64,000 bases of DNA, taken from the NCBI GenBank assembly GCA_029237695.1, contig CM055265.1:214288506-214352505 (forward strand), given 5' to 3'. Of the stretch, positions 40,857 through 52,261 are shown piece after piece. Origin of the DNA: Conchocele bisecta (taxonomy: Eukaryota > Mollusca > Bivalvia > Lucinida > Thyasiridae). The translations under genes and the position numbers were made by a program. The notes beneath the pieces were generated by a model, which searched no databases, had not been told where the DNA came from, and saw nothing but the letters and a program-made list of their open reading frames with translations. How positions within the stretch are numbered: position 1 is the first letter of the stretch; each line of letters begins with the position of its first letter.

Positions 40857-41515
40857 AATAAAAAATGTCCGCACACAACTGCCCCCGGTGGCAGTTTGGA
40901 GAAACTGTGGCAAAGATAATTAACCAAAAGTGTTAAGTATTCATAAGCACAGTTGTCAAGGTCAAAAGGTCAAGGTCATAGTAAAGGCAGCATGAATGTG
41001 TGGCATTTGTCCACAAGTATGTTGTGCTTAAATATTTAAGTAATCCATCAAGTAATATAGAAGTTATGACAGAAATGATACACTCTGGAAAACATCTCAA
41101 TGTGTGAAAAAGTTCAAAGTTGTGAAGGTCTTAATGTCAAGGTCATATTAAGGGCAGCATGGATGTGTGGCATTTGTCCAAAAATATGCTGTGTTGAAAT
41201 ATTTAAGTATAATCCTTCAGGAAATATAGAAGTTATGACAGAATTGAGAAACTCTGGCGAACTTCTTAATGTGGGAAAGATTTCATAGTTGTCAAGGTCA
41301 AAAGGTCAAGATGATATTAAGGGGAGCATGGATGTGTGGCATTTGTCCACAGGTATAATGTGTTGAAATATTTAAGTAATCCTTCAAGGGATATAGACGT
41401 TATAACAGAATTTCGAAACTCCGGCAAACTTCTTAATGTGCCGGACGGACACACAGTCCAAATACTATATGCCTCCAGCTCTACCGAGACAAGGGGCATA
41501 AAAAATAAACAGACA
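40857..41515 (+). mobile_element. ~168-bp tandem-repeat element, Helentron/pearl-like
   Basis: Three units with GCATGGATGTGTGGCATTTG, TATTTAAGTAATCC, GAAGTTATGACAGAA and AAGGTCAAAAGGTCAAGGTC at ~168-bp spacing. The block ends GTGCCGGACGGACACACAGT, ATGCCTCCAG, GGGGCATAA. Sequence differs from the other 168-bp families but the layout and period agree. Confidence 0.65.
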
Positions 41516-41870
41516 GACGGACATAAGATCAGTAGCGAGGGTAATAGATTGAGTCATGAGGCAGTTATCTCCCTTCTTCTACTGGCCATTTCAATTACAT
41601 TTTGTCCTTCTCTCTCATTAATCCTCACTATGACTGCGGTCCACGCCGGGGTCCAGTCGAGCCCTTTTCCTGGCTGGTTCCCTACTCTGCTCTGATTCGT
41701 CTGATGCTGCAAAATACGCAAAATTGTATACACTGAATCTGGGTACATGTAAGTACAACTCTAGAAATATCCTTCAAGTTTGAACATGCACACTTACTGC
41801 ATAACTTTGGCTTACGCAGTGTAATAACACAATGTATTAACAAGAGTGCAGTAAGTCACAAAATACGCCC
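41516..41870. other. No gene recognised
   Basis: Unique-looking sequence with short antisense open frames; nothing supported. Confidence 0.4.
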
Positions 41871-41994
41871 GTCGAAAAAATGGCCAAGTTTAAAAGGTGA
41901 TATTTTTGTTAAAAAATATTTTTTCGCCATAAAAACACCAAGGTACACATCTTCAATATGAGTAGAAGACGTGTGTATAGTTTCAGATCGAACT
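41871..41994. repeat. ~185-bp repeat unit, left of an inserted element
   Basis: AAATGGCCAAGTTTAAAAGG, AATATTTTTTCGCC, AAAACACCAAGGTACACATC and GTGTATAGTTTCAGATCGA form most of one unit of the tandem repeat that continues at 44365. Confidence 0.75.
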
Positions 41995-44360
41995 AGATTG
42001 GTCAGTAAGCGAGGCTTACGGAATACCCCACGGGTGGGCCCAGGTACCCCTAAAATATGTAAAAATCTCCAAGTGTGTGGGCTATTGACCTTGACTCTGG
42101 GCTTAGCGGGAGCGGCATGAACGTGAATTTGTCACAGGGTGGTAGAGGTCCATTGGAGCAATGCGTGTGTGAAATGTGAAGCAGATCCGAGCAAGGAAAT
42201 AGAAGTTATAACCGATTTCTCTGATGTTAAGTTTTGTAAAGAGTATGTGACCTTGACCTCGAGATCAGCGGGAATTTGTCACAGCATGATAGTAGAGCCT
42301 TAGAGGAATGCATGCATGAAATATTAAGAATTTTTGATTTTTTGATTGAAAGTTTAAACTATTCTCTGTTAATAATTGTTAGACAAGTATTTGACCTGAC
42401 CTTGATCAGTTACGTTGTAAAGAGATAAGTATGGAATTTGCACAGCATTGTATTGAGCCTTACAGAATGCATGGGGTGAAATATTAAGCATTTTAGGTGA
42501 AGGAAATAAGGTTATTTAACAATATTTCTCTGTGTTAAGTTTTGTAAAGACATAAGGTATTAGACCCTTGCCTTGGGACAGGAAGTGCGGATCGTGGATC
42601 ACAGCATGGTATTAGAAGCCTTACAGATGCATGAAAGGTAAATAGTAAGCTTTTATTATGAAGGCAAATAAATATTTAACAATATTTCTGATGTTAATTT
42701 TGTAAAGAGACTAAGTATTTGACCTTGACCTTGGGATCAGGGGGAGTTTGGACCCGGTCGGTTGGATTTGGCACAGAAATGGTAGTTAGAGCCTTACAGG
42801 AATGCATGTTTGAAATAGTAAGCATTTTAGATGAAGGAAATTGAAGTTTTATTAACTATTATTTCTTTTGTTGTTTAGTTTTGTAAAGAGAACAATAAGT
42901 TATATGGGACCTTGACATTTTGAGACTTTTTTTTTTTTTTTTTTTTTAGTTTTTTTTTTTTTTTTTTATTTTTTTTTTAACTTTTTGACCTTGGATCACG
43001 TGGGACGTCGTGGATATGGTACAGCATGGTAGTAGAGCCTTACAGGAAAGCATGTGTGAAATAGTAAGCATTTTAGATGAAGGAAATAGAAGTTATAACA
43101 ATATTTCTCTGATGTTAAGTTTTGTAAAGAGACTAAGTATTTGACCTCGACCTTGGGATCAGCGGGGCTTGACGGTCGTGGATTTGGCACAGCATGGTAG
43201 TAGAGCCTTACAGGAATGCATGTGTGAAATATTAAGCATTTTAGATGAAGGAAATAGAAGTTATAACAATATTTCTCTGATGTTAAGTTTACGGACGGAC
43301 GGACGGACGGACGGATAACAATCCGATTTCGACAGAAAATGCACCAGAGTGATCACCTCATTGATACCTTCAATTTGATATATGACATGACCATATTCGG
43401 TCAAAAATAAAATTTGACCCCAATTTGACCCCACGGGCCACGCCCATTTTTTACCCCGGGGTCACAATTTTAACAACTTTGAAAGAGCAATGTACATCGA
43501 TCATTCCTACCAAGTTCCGTCGAAATCCGGCAAGAGGTTCATGAGAAGAAGATTTTTTAAGAATTTATGCTATTTTTAGACGACGGCCATCTTGGATTAG
43601 CGATGACCTCCATTTTAACAAATCTGAAAAGGCTTCACCCATGGACCATAACTTTTAAGTTTGGCTACCATGGGCTAAGCGGTTCATGTGAAGAAGAATT
43701 TTGAAATCTCTAATAAAAGAACGACCTTTTGACCTTTCGGCGGCCATCTTGGATGACATAACCATCCGATTTCGACAAAAAATGCACCAGAGTGATCGCC
43801 TCATTGATACCTTCAATTTGATATATGAAATGACCATATTCAGTCAAAAATAAAATTTGATCCCAATTTGACCCCACGGGCCACGCCCATTTTTGACCCC
43901 AGGGTCACCATTTTAACAACTTTGAAAGAGCAATGTACATCGATCATTCTTTGATGTTAAGTTTTGTAAAGAGACTAAGTATTTGACCTTGACCTTGGGA
44001 TCAGCGGGGGTTGGACGTTCGTGGATATGGTACAGCATGGTAGTAGAGCCTTACAGGAAAGCATGTGTGAAATAGTAAGCATTTTAGATGAAGGAAATAG
44101 AAGTTATAACAATATTTCTCTGATGTTATGTTTTGTAAAGAGACTAAGTATTTGACCTCGACCTTGGGATCAGCGGGGCTTGACGGTCGTGGATTTGGCA
44201 CAGCATGGTAGTAGAGCCTTACAGGAATGCATGTGTGAAATATTAAGCATTTTAGATGAAGGAAATAGAAGTTATAACAATATTTCTCTGATGTTAAGTT
44301 TACGGACGGACGGACGGACGGACAACCTAACTCCAGTATACCATCCCACAACTCGTTGCA
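41995..44360 (+). mobile_element. Helentron/pearl-like composite element
   Basis: Head TTGGTCAGTAAGCGAGGCTT matches 28005. Several ~155-170-bp repeats follow (TATTTGACCTTGACCTTGGG, CAGCATGGTAGTAGAGCCTT, ACAGGAATGCATGTGTGAAA, AAGCATTTTAGATGAAGGAA), each series ending in (GGAC)n, at 43293-43316 and 44304-44324. The tail is CTCCAGTATACCATCCCACA, ACTCGTTGCAGGGGGTAT. Between the two series sits part of a Q-type repeat (43317-43950). The stretch 42300-42970 is irregular, with T homopolymers of up to ~24. Confidence 0.7.
43317..43950 (+). mobile_element. Internal fragment of repeat element Q
   Basis: Contains GCACCAGAGTGATCACCTCA, CAATTTGATATATGACATGA, GGTTCATGAGAAGAAGA and CGGCCATCTTGGAT, matching elements at 46728 and 52341, but lacks their GAGGGCCATGATGGCCC head and GCTCACATGAGC tail. 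It sits between two (GGAC)n-ended repeats. Confidence 0.75.
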
Positions 44361-44364
44361 GGGG

Positions 44365-44880
44365 GTATAAAAATAATTTTTTCGGCCTAAAAACACCAAG
44401 GTGCACATCATCAATATGTGTAGAAGACGTGTGTATAGTTTCAGATTGATCGACTGAACAGTTTCAGAGGAATTGTGTACACAAACTCTGTACCCTATAT
44501 AGAATTGAATACAAAAATGTAGAACAAAATGGCTAAGTTAAAAAGCTGATATTTTTGTTAAACAATATTTTTTCGGCATAAAAACATCAAGGTGCACATC
44601 TTCAATATGTGTACAAGACGTGTGTATAGTTTCAGATCGATTGACTGAACGGTTTCAGAGGAGTTGTGTACACAAACTCTGTACCCTATACAGAATTGAA
44701 TACAAAAATGTAGAAAAAAACGGCTAAGTTAAAAAGGTGATATTTTTGTTAAAAAATATTTTTTCGGCATAAAAACATCAAGGTGCACATCTTCAATATG
44801 TGTAGAAGACATGTGTATAGTTTCAGATCGATCGACTGAACGGTTTCAGAGGAGTTGGATACACAAACTATGCACTTGTT
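44365..44880. repeat. ~185-bp tandem repeat, about 2.8 units
   Basis: Units contain AATATTTTTTCGGCATAAAA, CATCAAGGTGCACATCTTCA, TGTGTATAGTTTCAGATCGA, TGAACGGTTTCAGAGGAGTT and TGTAGAAAAAAACGGCTAAG. The first unit begins mid-repeat directly at the tail of the element at 41995-44360, indicating that element interrupted the array. Confidence 0.8.
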
Positions 44881-44981
44881 CTGTCCGCTGCCCGCCCCGC
44901 GGTAAAACATAATACGTACCGGTTTTTTTAAATGGTCGTATAAAAATCATAAAAAAATATGTTTCTCAATGCATTTGAGTG

Positions 44982-45504
44982 TTAATGGTACATGCCCACT
45001 CAGTAGGCACACAATGTTCTTTATAGGAATCAAATGTATAATTGTGTCATTATTCCATCAGTTCTAAAAATTACGGGTGCCCGCTATACAGATATACCGG
45101 TAATCATTTAGTAATATTTATTTTACTGATAGCGACGAGCGGTGGCATCTGGCTATTTTCATATGCAAATGAGACATGATATTTTTTAATTATTTATTCT
45201 AATTAAATGCGTCGCCTGAAAAAATATTATTTTCGACAGATTATAAAGTATGATCTTTGCACATCAAAAAATAAATACAGAGAATAAATAGAAATGTCAG
45301 TTAACATTTTAAGGAAACAAGGTTATCGCCCCTGATATCAGTGTGGAAATTCATGTTTGATATATGAAGTATAATAATTCCAATTATATCGTCGGGAATT
45401 GGTTAATGACTGTTTATTTTGCCCGAACAATGTCATATCGAACGAATGGACGAAAAAAATATGCCTCCTATATTATAACCTGGCACATGGGCATATACCT
45501 TTAA
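44982..45504. mobile_element. MITE family H, copy
   Basis: TTAATGGTACATGCCCACTC left, AGTAGGCACACAATGTTCTT; right GGCACATGGGCATATACCTT then TAA. Internal GATTATAAAGTATGATCTTT and ATCGCCCCTGATATCAGTGT. Confidence 0.85.
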
Positions 45505-45674
45505 TATGTTCGATGTCACATTATTTATTTGCTACATCATGACGACGTTACGTGCATGCCTGATGAAGATTACATAAAAAACAAAACATTGTAATTTCTG
45601 TGTGGGACATTTTTGTTTCATATTATAGTTACTTCTGTCTGTTCCACGTTTTGCTGCCGACATACTTTTGGCCA
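45505..45674. other. Spacer
   Basis: No feature between two family H elements. Confidence 0.4.
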
Positions 45675-46390
45675 TTAAAGGTACATGCCTACGCAGCAGG
45701 TTACACTGTACTACTACTTTTCATTTTCTGTCATGCCTTATATGAGCCATTTGTCGACCCACTAACGAGTTATTTTTAATTACGGCGCGTGTTAATTGGT
45801 GTTAAATCGCATTTTACATGCCGCGACCAGAAAGGGTATTTTCCGACCTCGTGCTATTTTTACCAATACGCGTCACGTGACACGGTCAATCATATCACAT
45901 CTTTGACATGCGCAGTGAAGTATCGTAAGTTGAGAAGAAAAATCTCTGTTCGAGTCCAAATCTAAATCTCCACGTACCGGTAACTCTTTCCATTTGGTGA
46001 TCTGGTCGCCAATATTAACCACTCTCTCTGTACTGCCTGTCACTCAGACATTTCGCCTTTTTTTGGCCGACGACGTTTCATACAACTTCCGTCCAGGACG
46101 TTTCGACATGTTGATATTCTTGTTTACATATTGGGAAGCCTAATAGCACGCGTAGTATACTGCGCATGCGCACCACAAGCCGTGATTTGAAAGTCGTTGT
46201 CCCCGCACATTATCAAAATAGACTGTTACCGCCGCGCGTCGCTAACAGTAAATTGATAATTAATAAATGATTATATTTGTATAGCGGCCACTCGTAATTT
46301 TTAGAACTGGTGGAATAGTGACATAATTATACACTTATTTAATTCCTATAAAGAACATTTTGTGCCTACTGCGTGGGCATGTACCTTTAA
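45675..46390. mobile_element. MITE family H, copy with foreign interior
   Basis: TTAAAGGTACATGCCTACGC left and CTGCGTGGGCATGTACCTTT, AA right. The right ~150 bp is typical of family H; the left and middle (about 45700-46210) differ from the other copies and hold unrelated GC-richer sequence with no recognisable gene. Confidence 0.75.
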
Positions 46391-48420
46391 GTCTTAAAAA
46401 TATATAAATGTAAGTAGTTTTTCATCAATAACAACAAAAGTCACCTTCCCCAAAAAAAATTATTTGAAGAAATCCCATTAAATATTGATTTTATAGATTT
46501 GTTTAAAAATAATTTTTCATTTGTGGACCGATTTTCAAATTCTAACTTTTATTTTCTTAGTTGCCTACATCATTTCCAAGCTATCTCGCCAGGTTTCGGA
46601 GTAAATTTCCAAAATCTTTTGTTTTTTAACTCCCCCACTGCTTCCACCTCTTTTTGTCCCATGTTTAAATTCCCATAGGAAAATTGTTTTTTTCGCAATA
46701 AAATCAATATTTGATGTAATTTCATCAAACAAGAGGGCCATGATGGCCCTAATTCGCTCACCTGACTCCATGAACACCAGAGGAGAATGTGACATTGAGT
46801 TCATGTGTTTTAAAAAAATTGTGCTATTTTAGATGGCGGTCATCTTGGATTTAGTGACGACTCATTTTACAAAATCTGAAAATGCTTCACCCAGCATCGG
46901 CCATGTGGTTCCTGAGAAAAAGACGTTAAAAATCTTGAATAAATGGACCTTTTGGTGGCCATCATGGATGACATAATCATCCGATTCCGACAAATATTGC
47001 ACCAGAGTGATCGCCTCATAGATACCTTCAATTTGATATATGACATGACCATATTAAGTCAAAAATAAAATTTGACCCCAATTTGACCCCACGGGCCACG
47101 CCCATTTTTGACCCCGGGGTCACCATTTTAACAACTTTGAAAGAGCAATGTACATCGATCATTCCTACCAAGTTTCGTCGAAATCCGGCAAGCGGTTCAT
47201 GAGAAGAATATTTTTTAAGAATTTATGCTATTTTTAGACGGCGGCCATCTTGGATTAGCGATGCCCTCCATTTTAACAAATCTGAAAAAGCTTCACCCAT
47301 GGACCATAACTTTTAAGTTTGGCTACCATGGGCCAAGCGGTTCATGTGAAGAAGAATTTTGAAATCTCTAATAAAAGAACGACCTTTTGACATTTCGGCG
47401 GCCATCTTGGATGACATAACAATCCGATTTCGACAGAAAATGCACCAGAGTGATCGCCTCATTGATACCTTCAATTTGATATATGACATGACCATATTCG
47501 GTCAAAAATAAAATTTGACCCCAATTTGACCCCACGGGCCACGCCCATTTTTTACCCCGGGGTCACAATTTTAACAACTTTGAAAGAGCAATGTACATCG
47601 ATCATTCCTACCAAGTTCCGTCGAAATCCGGCAAGAGGTTCATGAGAAGAAGATTTTTTAAGAATTTATGCTATTTTTAAACGACGGCCATCTTGGATTA
47701 GCGATGACCTCCATTTTAACAAATCTGAAAAGGCTTCACCCATGGACCATAACTTTTAAGTTTGGCTACCATGGGCTAAGCGGTTCATGTGAAGAAGAAT
47801 TTTGAAATCTCTAATAAAAGAACGACCTTTTGACCTTTCGGCGGCCATCTTGGATGACATAACCGTCCGATTTCGACAAAAAATGCACCAGAGTGATCGC
47901 CTCATTGATACCTTCAATTTGATATATGAAATGACCATATTCAGTCAAAAATAAAATTTGACCCCAATTTGACCCACGGGCCACGCCCATTTTTGACCCC
48001 AGGGTCACCATTTTAACAACTTTGAAAGAGCAATGTACATCGATCATTCTTACCAAGTTTTGTCGAAATCCGGTTGGCGGTTCTTGAGAAGAAGATTTTT
48101 TAAGAATTTGTGCTATTTTCAGACGGCGGCCATCTTGGATTACGTAATGACGTCATTTTAACAATTTTGTAATCCCCCTACCTAAGGACCATGACCATGA
48201 AGTTTGGTGACTATAGACCCAATGGTTACCGAGGAGAAGACGTTTGAAAATGTTCACAGACGACGGACGACGGACACGACGACGGACGACGGACACATTG
48301 CGGTAACAATAGCTCACATGAGCTTCGCTCAGGTGAACTAACAAAAAAATTTGGGGAGGGTGACTTTTTTGTTATTGGTGAAAAAGTACTTACATTTAAT
48401 TTTTTTTTAGATTTAATGTG
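46391..48420. mobile_element. Foldback element interrupted by element Q1
   Basis: AAATGTAAGTAGTTTTTCAT, CAATAAC and AAAGTCACCTTCCCC at 46405-46453 are inverted at 48345-48401 (GGGGAGGGTGACTTTTTTG, TTATTGGTGAAAAAGTACTT, ACATTTAA). The two arms now lie about 2 kb apart because Q1 sits between them. Confidence 0.7.
46728..48340 (+). mobile_element. Repeat element Q1 (1.6 kb, ~443-bp internal repeats)
   Basis: Head AACAAGAGGGCCATGATGGC then CCTAATTCGCTCACCTGA; tail ACATTGCGGTAACAATAGCT, CACATGAGCTTCGCTCAGGT. The interior repeats at ~443 bp (ATCGATCATTCCTACCAAGT at 47154 and 47598), with CGGCCATCTTGGAT, TTTGACCCCACGGGCCACGC and AGAAGAAGATTTTTTAAGAA. A run of GACGACGGAC precedes the tail hairpin. 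No transposase or polymerase is encoded; reading frames are short. Confidence 0.85.
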
Positions 48421-48763
48421 TTTAATAGCCAAATGTTTGTCGGCAGAAAAACGTGGACCATACAGAGTAGTGTAATAAATATATAAATGAGGCTCCTACA
48501 GAAAATATGTTAGGTGATCAGTATAGCCTGATCAGCAAACTGTTTCAGAGCTCCTGATAAGGAATTAGTAATTGAATATTGTCACTCCATCATTTCTGAA
48601 GCAATTGGATATTTCAAAATGTTATTTGGGTAAAATAAAATCATACTACTGTTTACACATCAACAGACAGCAATTGTTGAATACATGTAGTTTGCTTCGA
48701 AATGAAAACATGTCTTGGCATTTCATAAATACAATTATTCTATATGCAGCGATGCTTTTCCTA
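48421..48763. other. No gene recognised
   Basis: AT-rich spacer with a family I-like AGCCTGATCAGCAAACTG fragment at 48525. Confidence 0.4.
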
Positions 48764-49012
48764 TTAACCCTTTCAACACCAGGCCTGTATAGTGGTATTG
48801 GCAAACGGTGTATATCCAGATGAGCCGGCTCGTGACGAGCTGCCTCATCAGGATCTGCACTTTTTGCAAGTAATTTTCTCTTCTTTTTTTTTGAGAACAA
48901 AAACACCCGTTTCATAAATGTACTAGTCTGAAAGTCAATTTGTGATGGTTGGATTGGTTGCAAAAGTAACATATCAAAATCCATTCCAGTTACTTGGGGG
49001 TGAAAGGGTTAA
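48764..49012. mobile_element. MITE family F, copy
   Basis: TTAACCCTTTCAACACCAGG left, GGGGGTGAAAGGGTTAA right; centre CAGATGAGCCGGCTCGTGAC, GAGCTGCCTCATCAGG. Internal order matches 25275-25514. Confidence 0.9.
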
Positions 49013-49173
49013 AGTTATTGTGTGTCAGGTGATGTCTCAGATATCCACTATGTGGTGTTTCGCTTCATGTACAGTAAATCACATATATAAATCAATCGCA
49101 ACATTTGATCTGTTTCATCGCTGTCTAGGCATATCTGCGACCCAGTGCCTTTAAAACCGTTAAAATGTTCATA

Positions 49174-49397
49174 TTAACCCAGTTCATGCCGAGGATACAC
49201 CTTTTTTTTGTGGAAAATCTTAAATATTTTCCTTATACTCGTATGTGCTCAGAAGTATATGTCGTGACCACCATTTGAACCGTCTCATCGAGATGGTTCT
49301 AATGAGGGTTATAACATATACTTTTATTGAGAAATAACAAAAATAAAAATAAAATATTAAAAAAAAATCATACCAAGAAAGGTGTATTCTGGTTATA
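49174..49397. mobile_element. Palindromic element O (TTAA left end)
   Basis: TTAACCCAGTTCATGCCGAG with GATACACCTTTTTT is inverted at the right as AAGAAAGGTGTATTCTGG. Centre ACCATTTGAACCGTCTCATC, GAGATGGTTCTAATG. Single copy in the window. Confidence 0.65.
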
Positions 49398-49406
49398 TAA
49401 CTTCAG

Positions 49407-49597
49407 TGTGATTGATTGATTGACTGGGGTTTTGCATCCATTCAACAGCAAGGTTATATACAAATGGTAATGTACCTGTCTGTGGTGTGTGTACTGTATA
49501 ATCAACACTGAAATCAACTTATCAGCACTGAAAGACATCATCCTGACCCAGTGTCAGGCACCCTTATTACAACAGATCACTTGGCCTCTGATGTGCA
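49407..49597 (-). mobile_element. SINE-like element S4, partial
   Basis: GATTGATTGATTGACTGGGG then CAACAGCAAGGTTATA; AGCACTGAAAGACATCATCC, CCAGTGTCAGGCACC and ATCACTTGGCC parallel S1-S3. The half corresponding to the minus-strand 5' part is missing. Confidence 0.55.
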
Positions 49598-49709
49598 CAC
49601 TTTACAAATAATGTACTAAAATCAAATGAATCGCATTAGATTTGACATTTTCCTACATTAGAGATTATTATTTGTCAAACACGGTTATGTCTCTGGTATA
49701 AATAAATAA

Positions 49710-50170
49710 ACAAGAGACGAAGCAGAGCTACGAAGGCCGAGTTTTCTTCAAGGCATAGACAATTTTAAGTGAGAAACAGATTTAAACGCGAAAAAGAACA
49801 TTGAAAGTGGCTAAGTCGGTTACACGGGAAAAAGAGGTTAAAGTAAAAAAAAAAAAGAAGGTCATATGGTAGATAGTGGTATGTGCTGGGCATGTGCTTG
49901 AAGTTATGCAAGTATGGTGGTTCTATGTGGTACAGTATAGAGAAATGGACCTAAACACGAAAACTTAACATTGAAAATGGCTAAGTCGATTATGCAGACA
50001 AAATAGATCAAGGTAAAAAAAAAGGCTCATATGTTGGATAGTGGTATGTGGTGGGCACCCGTTGGTTATGAAGTTGTGGAAGTATGGTGGTTCTAGGTGG
50101 TACAGTAACCGAGAAATGGACTTAAACACGAAAACTTAACATTGTGGACGCCGCCTGCCCACCTGAAAAC
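49710..50170 (+). mobile_element. Repeat element P1
   Basis: Head AACAAGAGACGAAGCAGAGC, TACGAAGGCC. Repeated modules AACATTGAAAATGGCTAAGT, GTGGTGGGCACC, GGTGGTTCTAGGTGGTACAG. Tail CTTAACATTGTGGACGCCGC. Longer relatives at 57419-60065 end in the same GTGGACGCCGCC. Confidence 0.75.
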
Positions 50171-50559
50171 AAGAAACTGTTACAACTCATAGGACATAAT
50201 TTTATTATGCAGGTCATTGTGCTCATGATACAAGGAACATTTACAAACTGTCACTAATCGTTACGACGACCTTATGAAGGTCAAATTAGCCAAGTTCATT
50301 CAACATTGCAGGAGCATGTCACATGTGTTGACATGCACTAGATGTCCTAATATTACTGATAAAGTCTTCCTTCAAGCTTCATGTATATCAAAGTTTCGGC
50401 TTGCAATCACATAGTAGCATCAACATCAAAAGCAATACAAAATTTCCAAATCAAATCAAATGCAGTACAATAGTGTCGATATTTTAGGGTTTGCTTAATT
50501 TTTTGCTACATTGTTTGAACCAAGGTTTTTTTTCATATATAGACCACATACAAGAAAAC
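50171..50559. other. No gene recognised
   Basis: Unique-looking sequence after element P1. Confidence 0.4.
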
Positions 50560-51440
50560 TGAGGTTGGTTCCATTTTTTTCTATTTAAGCCATATGGCCG
50601 CCATCTTGACATTCAAAATGGCCACCATTGACATTTATATTTCGAGGTCAAAGTCATTATGTGTGGTGTTTTTGCAGCGGAAAACACATTATTATGGACA
50701 AGAAATATTGGCCGAATGAGTTCAATACATTTTGAGATACCAGCCATTTTAGTTTTCAAAATGGCCGCCATTTCAAAATTGGAAATCCAGTATTTATTTT
50801 ACATTTTTGAATGTTGTGGTAAGATTTTGTATTTTCCTTCTGGTTATACTCGTCTTTCTTTGAACACAGTCAGCCGAGATTATTTCTAACTGGTAATGTG
50901 CTACGAGTAATCTTTATCTTCAAAATGGCCACCACAACTAAGTGTGTTATGTACATCGCCACATCAAAGATGTGTTACACATTCAAGAATTTATGTGGCT
51001 GTAGTTATGTTCTTTCAAATGATATTGTGATTGGAACGTGTGTATCTGCTTGAAAATATATATATATGCAACATGTAACAAAACTGAAGTTGGTTCCATT
51101 TTCTTAAGAGCCGCATGGCCGCCATTTTGAATTTCAGAATAGCCGCCATTGACATTAATCATATTTAACGTCAACTTGAAATGTGGTGTTTTTAATTATT
51201 ATTTATTATGGATAAGAAATATTGGCATAATTATTTCAGTATATTTTAAAATGGCCGCCATACTATTTTTAAAATGGCCGCCATTTAAACTTGACAATCT
51301 AATATTTATTATACATGTTTAATGCAGTGGTGATAGTTTGTATGTTTCTTCTGCTTGTACTCATAATACAATGAACACAATCTGTTGAGATCATTGCTAA
51401 CTAGTACTGTGGTACCAGACACCATTATCTTCAAAATGGC
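50560..51440. repeat. Tandem duplication (~540 bp) rich in GCCGCCAT motifs
   Basis: GAGGTTGGTTCCATTTTTTT, GCCATATGGCCGCCATCTTG, GTGTGGTGTTTTTGC, ATTATGGACAAGAAATATTG and CAAAATGGCCGCCATTT at 50560-50930 recur in the same order at 51088-51440. The CGCCAT motif occurs in both orientations in each copy and resembles a vertebrate YY1 site. No coding region supported. Confidence 0.75.
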
Positions 51441-51639
51441 GGCTGGAAATAAGTGCGACACATACAGTGCCACTTCAAGGACTTACATCTATTACGTATT
51501 GCTGTGGCTTATAGTTTTTTCTTCAAATGATATCTTGGTCAGCACATGTGTTTTCCTTTAAAATAAGAAGAAAATGTGGCAAATCACCCATTTTATCCAA
51601 TAAAGTGTATATTATTGTAGCGTATGGGGGGGGGGGGAA

Positions 51640-52053
51640 TACGCACCACTGTAGTTGTGGATTAGGTTTGGTTAAATATGTCGGGTTTGGGTGAGGGTAG
51701 GATGTTGGGTGCGTCTGCGAGTTGTCCTCGGGACGAATGTCAACTGGACGTTGTGCGCTCACTTGTATTTATAGCCTTCAGTCCGAACGTTGTCCGCAAA
51801 TCCAGCCCTTTGATTGGCTCGTAAAAACTCCAAGGACAACATTAGGATAATGTACACCATATTTGGAATCCGCGGACAATATGTGAAAGTTGTCCCTGAT
51901 TCCGCACAGTGGATTGGTTGGAATGTGTAATAGGATACCGGGACTTTCCCACTTTGACGAAATGTGAAAGTTGTCCCGCATAGCTGATTGGTCAGAACGT
52001 GTGATCGGATTACCCGGGAACATACGGGATTTCCCGAGGAATGTTAGTGAAAG
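51640..52053 (+). promoter_or_regulatory. Promoter-like region with CCAAT-type boxes and duplicated module
   Basis: Three ATTGG pentamers (51812-51816, 51913-51917, 51976-51980) lie at 60-100-bp spacing. A module GTGAAAGTTGTCCC .. GATTGGT .. CGGGA .. TTTCCC occurs twice (about 51886-51949 and 51961-52035). It ends directly at ATG GCG GCA with AAGATGGCGGC overlapping the start codon. Promoter function is inferred from motif layout only. Confidence 0.4.
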
Positions 52054-52195
52054 ATGGCGGCATCTTCAACTCGCCTGGATAGTGTGGTAGAACTATTATT
52101 AAATATAACTGATAAAATGGGTTAGGTGAACTATGAGGACGATACAGATGAACTAGGAGTGTTGGTGAATCACCAGGCATGGGAGATGGATTGGG
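52054..52195 (+). pseudogene. Possible first coding exon with in-frame stop
   Basis: ATG GCG GCA opens a frame reading MAASSTRLDSVVELLLNITD then KMG and TAG (52123). The same frame then continues VNYEDDTDELGVLVNHQAWE and MDWG up to a donor-like GGTAAGT at 52196. The composition looks protein-like on both sides of the stop. I do not recognise the protein. It may be exon 1 of a decayed gene or of an old transposase gene. Alternatively the real donor is the GGTTAGGT at 52120. No downstream exon can be assigned: the next 2 kb is element Q2. Confidence 0.35.
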
Positions 52196-52261
52196 GTAAG
52201 TCTTTGAAGTAGATTAATAGCCTCTCACAGTCGCCAAAATTCGGAAAAAGTTTAAATCAAT

